Below the pieces are notes generated by a model. It was not told the origin of the DNA. It saw only the letters and a list, made by a program, of their open reading frames with translations, and made no database searches. A DNA stretch of 35,989 bases, from IMG/VR virus record IMGVR_UViG_3300028393_000183, positions 1 through 35,989 of that record; one strand, 5' to 3'. The translations under genes and the position numbers were made by a program. The first letter of the stretch is position 1, and each line of letters begins with the position of its first letter. Below, in pieces: positions 33,844-35,989 of the stretch. Source of the DNA: a virus.

Positions 33844-34578
33844 TTATTTGTTTAGTTGTTCAATCCTTTTTGAGTAATTTATAAAATCTTGATTTTGATG
33901 TAATGAACCGCTTTTTGGTGGCTCTGAATTTGATTTATAAGTTTTTTTAAGATGTGGAAATGTATTTTTTATTTTTGATTTCCAAGCTTTAATAGGTTTC
34001 CCATAACCATCTTTCCAACCTAATTCTGTCCAAGTTTCATATTTAGCTTTTAAAGAAAATTGGTATTCATCAAAAACGGAATTCATATCTTTTTCAATAA
34101 ATTCTTTACAAAAACATAAAAATTCTTCTACTGTTGGAATTTCATTTTTTTTACTCTTTAGTTCTAATTTATCCTTATCCATAACCATAACCATATCCTT
34201 ATCCATATCCATACGCCCTTCCAAGGGGCTTATAAGGGGCTTATTTCTTAAATTATACTTATCAAGCAATATAATTACAGAATTGTGAGATCTATTTTCT
34301 GGATTAAGTCCAGATGGGTATTGAAATTCTACAAATGATGGTATAAACCATTTATTCCCTTTGTCAAAAATTATAATCTTTTCATCAAAAGTTTTAATAG
34401 CTTCTTTTATATCAATTTTTTCTCCTATTCTTATCTGCGCTACGTCAATATCAACTTGCCATATACCTGCATGGTCGCAATCATCACAAATATATAGCCA
34501 AAGGAGCTTATAAGCCCCTTGTAAGCCCCTTATAAATGGTTTTTTCCACTTTTCAGTATCAGTAAATCTCTTAGCCAT
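33844..34578 (-). CDS. Replication initiator / helicase-loader-like protein
   Basis: A 244-residue protein. Residues about 10-90 look like a winged helix (GAYKLLWLYICDDCDHAGIW, then QVDIDVAQIRIG), as in phage O-type or DnaD-type initiators. Residues 122-138 are a Met/Asp/Lys/Val low-complexity linker from a hexamer DNA repeat. The C-terminal part (TWTELGWKDGYGKPIKAWKS, residues 182-201) is typical of phage replication proteins that contact or load helicase. The gene contains two opposed arrays of 11-bp repeats, as expected if the origin lies inside the gene (compare lambda O). It is 3 nt before the primase-helicase. The initiator role is inferred. Confidence 0.65.
   Translation of the reverse strand: MAKRFTDTEKWKKPFIRGLQGAYKLLWLYICDDCDHAGIWQVDIDVAQIRIGEKIDIKEAIKTFDEKIIIFDKGNKWFIPSFVEFQYPSGLNPENRSHNSVIILLDKYNLRNKPLISPLEGRMDMDKDMVMVMDKDKLELKSKKNEIPTVEEFLCFCKEFIEKDMNSVFDEYQFSLKAKYETWTELGWKDGYGKPIKAWKSKIKNTFPHLKKTYKSNSEPPKSGSLHQNQDFINYSKRIEQLNK
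34169..34210 (-). repeat. Hexamer microsatellite (7 units) in the initiator gene
   Basis: Seven consecutive 6-bp units of the form (T/A)TA(T/A)CC on the plus strand, encoding alternating Met/Lys-Asp/Val pairs. Such slippage-prone runs often act as flexible linkers; a role as an easily melted element is also possible. Confidence 0.85.
34221..34242 (+). repeat. Iteron-like array B: two 11-bp units
   Basis: Units CCAAGGGGCTT (34221-34231) and ATAAGGGGCTT (34232-34242) are reverse complements of the array A units. They encode KPLISPLE (residues 113-120) of the initiator-like protein. Confidence 0.8.
34501..34533 (+). repeat. Iteron-like array A: three 11-bp units
   Basis: Units AAGGAGCTTAT, AAGCCCCTTGT and AAGCCCCTTAT in tandem, one per helical turn. 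They lie in the 5' part of the initiator-like gene (residues about 16-26) and are inverted relative to array B, 258 bp away. The first unit deviates at two core positions. Confidence 0.8.
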
Positions 34579-34588
34579 TTTTTTATAA

Positions 34589-34786
34589 TTAATCGTTAGT
34601 AAAATCAGTTCCCATTGCTTTGTTTACCTTTTCTAGATTATCATCTGAAAATTTCATAATCCTATGAATTAAGATTCCGTACAAAGTGCCATATGGTACT
34701 CCTGATTTCCTTGCAAGCCAAGCTAGTGGCCTTTCTTCTTGCTCTAAATGTAGCAAGATAAGGTCTTTTACATTTTGTTTTTTCAT
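34589..34786 (-). CDS. Small HTH regulator
   Basis: A 65-residue protein with a helix-turn-helix at residues about 19-41 (RPLAWLARKSGVPYGTLYGI), close to XRE/Cro-type DNA-binding domains. It is first in the leftward replication operon, 10 nt before the initiator-like gene, so it may autoregulate that operon or the divergent ninG promoter. The upstream gap to the opposite transcript is under 200 nt and strongly AT-rich. No clear TAnnTTTG box was seen on this strand upstream. Confidence 0.7.
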   Translation of the reverse strand: MKKQNVKDLILLHLEQEERPLAWLARKSGVPYGTLYGILIHRIMKFSDDNLEKVNKAMGTDFTND

Positions 34787-34869
34787 AAATATTTTGGTTG
34801 AAGGACAAAGTAAAGAAGTTTTATTTATATAAAAAAATATTTTTCCCCAATTATTTTTTAAAATTTATT

Positions 34870-34898
34870 TTGTGGTTTAATTAAATTAATTATCTTTG
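34870..34898 (+). promoter_or_regulatory. Bacteroidota-type promoter for the ninG transcript
   Basis: TTG (34870-34872), 18 nt, then TATCTTTG (34891-34898): a full consensus match. Transcription should start near 34905, about 10 nt before the ATG of the 23-residue ORF. Confidence 0.7.
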
Positions 34899-34914
34899 CT
34901 AAAACAAATAACCT

Positions 34915-34986
34915 ATGACAATAATACTTTCAATAGCTATTTGGGAATTACTTAAAATATTATATTACAAATTAATTAATAAATAA
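34915..34986 (+). CDS. Putative 23-residue hydrophobic peptide coupled to ninG
   Basis: ATG at 34915, TAA at 34984-34986, whose last base is the first base of the ninG ATG (TAATG). The peptide is MTIILSIAIWELLKILYY followed by KLINK: one uninterrupted hydrophobic helix with a basic end, as in small single-span membrane peptides. It starts just after the predicted transcription start with an A-rich leader. It could be a real membrane peptide or a leader ORF that controls ninG translation; length alone makes chance possible. Confidence 0.45.
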   Translation: MTIILSIAIWELLKILYYKLINK

Positions 34987-35531
34987 TGGCATATAATAGT
35001 ACAATAATAACCAAGAAAAAGCGTTGTGTTAATTGTGGTAATATTGATTATTGGTTTTCAAAGAAGATGTGTAAACAATGTGCTACATTACATTCTACGC
35101 AAAAAAGAATGGAAGAATTTGAAGATGACACAGAGAGTTTCCAAAATCTTGTCCAAGACCTTGACCATGTATTTAGCCAATACATTAGAAATAGATATGC
35201 AGATAAAACAGGCATAGTTGAATGTTATACTTGCGGTAAAAAACATACAATTGCAGAAATACAATGTGGGCACTTTATGGGTAGATCTAATTTAAGCACT
35301 AGATGGCTAGAACAAAATTGCAGACCACAATGCATGGAATGTAATTATTTTAAAACTGGTAATATAGAAGAATTTGAATATAAATTACACGAAGAAAATG
35401 GAGCTTTAGTTGAATATCTTAGAGAAACGGCTAGGCAAACAGCAAAACCTACAAAAGATGAGCTAAAAGGCTTAATCTTAGAATACAGGGCAAAGCTAAA
35501 CTTGGTAAAAAAGAAATTTATTGAAAAATAA
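34986..35531 (+). CDS. ninG: NinG/Rap-like recombination nuclease
   Basis: A 181-residue protein of the phage lambda NinG (Rap) family. N-terminal zinc knuckle: C14, C17, C29, C32. Then a charged helix (residues 41-75), then CYTCGKKHTIAEIQCGHFMG (80-99; C80, C83, C94, H96) and NCRPQCMECNYFKTG (111-125; C112, C116, C119), typical of this HNH-like fold, followed by a helical end. Family knowledge: Rap is a structure-specific endonuclease acting on D-loops and Holliday junctions and supports recombination. All key cysteines are present. It is transcribed away from the replication operon from its own promoter and ends before an intrinsic terminator. Confidence 0.85.
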   Translation: MAYNSTIITKKKRCVNCGNIDYWFSKKMCKQCATLHSTQKRMEEFEDDTESFQNLVQDLDHVFSQYIRNRYADKTGIVECYTCGKKHTIAEIQCGHFMGRSNLSTRWLEQNCRPQCMECNYFKTGNIEEFEYKLHEENGALVEYLRETARQTAKPTKDELKGLILEYRAKLNLVKKKFIEK

Positions 35532-35580
35532 TTTGTATTTTTACGGTGGTTATCATAGTTTGTAGATTTGTAGTTTTCTG

Positions 35581-35611
35581 CCCCATGTTTTAGAATGACA
35601 TGGGGTTTTTT
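35581..35611 (+). terminator. Intrinsic terminator after ninG
   Basis: A 7-bp stem CCCCATG (35581-35587) and CATGGGG (35599-35605), loop of 11 nt, followed by six T (35606-35611), 50 nt after the ninG stop. Confidence 0.9.
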
Positions 35612-35989
35612 ATAGCTCATAAATGAGCCGATTGTCGCTCAAATACGGCTCAAAGTTGTCTAATAAAGCAACTTTTGTGATTGATAACTTTACTATTAGC
35701 GAACTTATGTAACCAAATTGGGAACATTTGCATGAATTTTTCCGAATTATTCATGCATATTTTACACAATATGTTAAATAGTTAGGTTATAATATGTAAA
35801 ATGTTGTAATAGAATTAGGGCAGATATGTTACTGATTTATATATACTTGTAACAAAATTTGTTAATTGTTGGTAGTCATACTACGCAAGTGTTCACATTT
35901 TTAAACCTTTCACGAATTCGTGAACATCACAAATTGTGTAACATTAATACACTTATTCGTACGATAATGTGTTATTAAAGTAACATATA
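35612..35989. other. Non-coding region with clustered palindromes
   Basis: No convincing gene is seen in these 378 nt. Palindromes and inverted repeats are: GCTCAT/ATGAGC at 35615-35628; TGAGCCG/CGGCTCA (35624-35630 and 35646-35652); TGCATGAAT/ATTCATGCA (35729-35737 and 35749-35757); ATTTTACA/TGTAAAAT (35758-35765 and 35796-35803); GTAGT-CAT-ACTAC at 35872-35884; the perfect 14-mer TCACGAATTCGTGA at 35910-35923; CACAAATTGTG at 35928-35938; and TCGTACGA at 35957-35964. This could be an operator/promoter region for genes to the right, or an origin. Confidence 0.6.

Noticed and set aside
35650-35754. Minus-strand 34-residue ORF starting MNNSEKFMQM in the non-coding end
   Set aside because: Its ends lie in inverted repeats, it has no recognisable family or leader, and it stands alone. 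It remains possible but is unsupported.
1-35989. tRNA genes, insertion sequences or an integrase/attachment site
   Set aside because: No cloverleaf-like sequence, transposase, recombinase or paired att-like repeat was noticed on reading; a tRNA scan would be decisive.

Overview
This window is a segment of a tailed double-stranded DNA phage, most likely a podovirus of a Bacteroidota (Flavobacteriia/Bacteroidia-type) host. Reasons: very AT-rich sequence, genes without Shine-Dalgarno sequences but with A-rich leaders, promoter boxes of the Bacteroidota type (TAnnTTTG near -7, sometimes TTG near -33), and a primase-helicase with a VirE-N/BT4734-like N-terminal part, common in that phylum. The structural proteins (terminase, portal, major capsid protein, three connector-like proteins, a 1346-residue tail protein and very large putative cargo proteins) resemble the head-tail module of crAss-like phages. 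The replication genes visible here are a smaller, different set. No integrase, DNA polymerase, RNA polymerase or lysis gene is visible. The window cuts the tail-fibre gene at its left edge.

Layout. Almost everything is on the minus strand and is read from right to left. 34.8-30.8 kb: HTH regulator, replication initiator/helicase-loader-like protein, primase-helicase, SSB and four small genes (one winged-helix, one very basic 39-residue protein). 30.5-27.4 kb: a possible GroES-fold protein, a small coiled-coil protein in the TerS position, and the large terminase. 27.3-20.6 kb: portal, an unknown protein, a scaffold-like acidic protein, the major capsid protein and an unknown protein. Hairpin terminators follow the capsid gene and the next gene, and a new promoter follows them. 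20.6-14.1 kb: two connector/ring proteins, a GroES-type co-chaperonin, a third connector protein and the large muzzle/stabilisation protein. 14.1-3.5 kb: a cupin, a T7 gp14-like small internal protein, three large putative virion/cargo proteins, and between the two largest a ferritin with an almost complete ferroxidase centre. 3.45 kb to the left edge: two small tail proteins and a fibre with collagen-like Gly-Thr-Ser repeats.

Only three genes run on the plus strand: a 78-residue protein at 30.6 kb with its own promoter and terminator, a possible 23-residue membrane peptide, and the NinG/Rap-like nuclease coupled to it. The right end (35.6-36.0 kb) is non-coding and rich in small palindromes.

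The most notable points are: the ferritin inside the virion-protein operon; the co-chaperonin inside the connector cluster; two opposed arrays of 11-bp repeats inside the initiator gene (a candidate origin); a fresh 44-bp tandem duplication that rewrote the C-terminus of the gp14-like protein; interleaved divergent promoters at 30.55 kb; and the short hydrophobic ORF coupled to ninG. Product names rest on motif recognition by eye. No database search was run.
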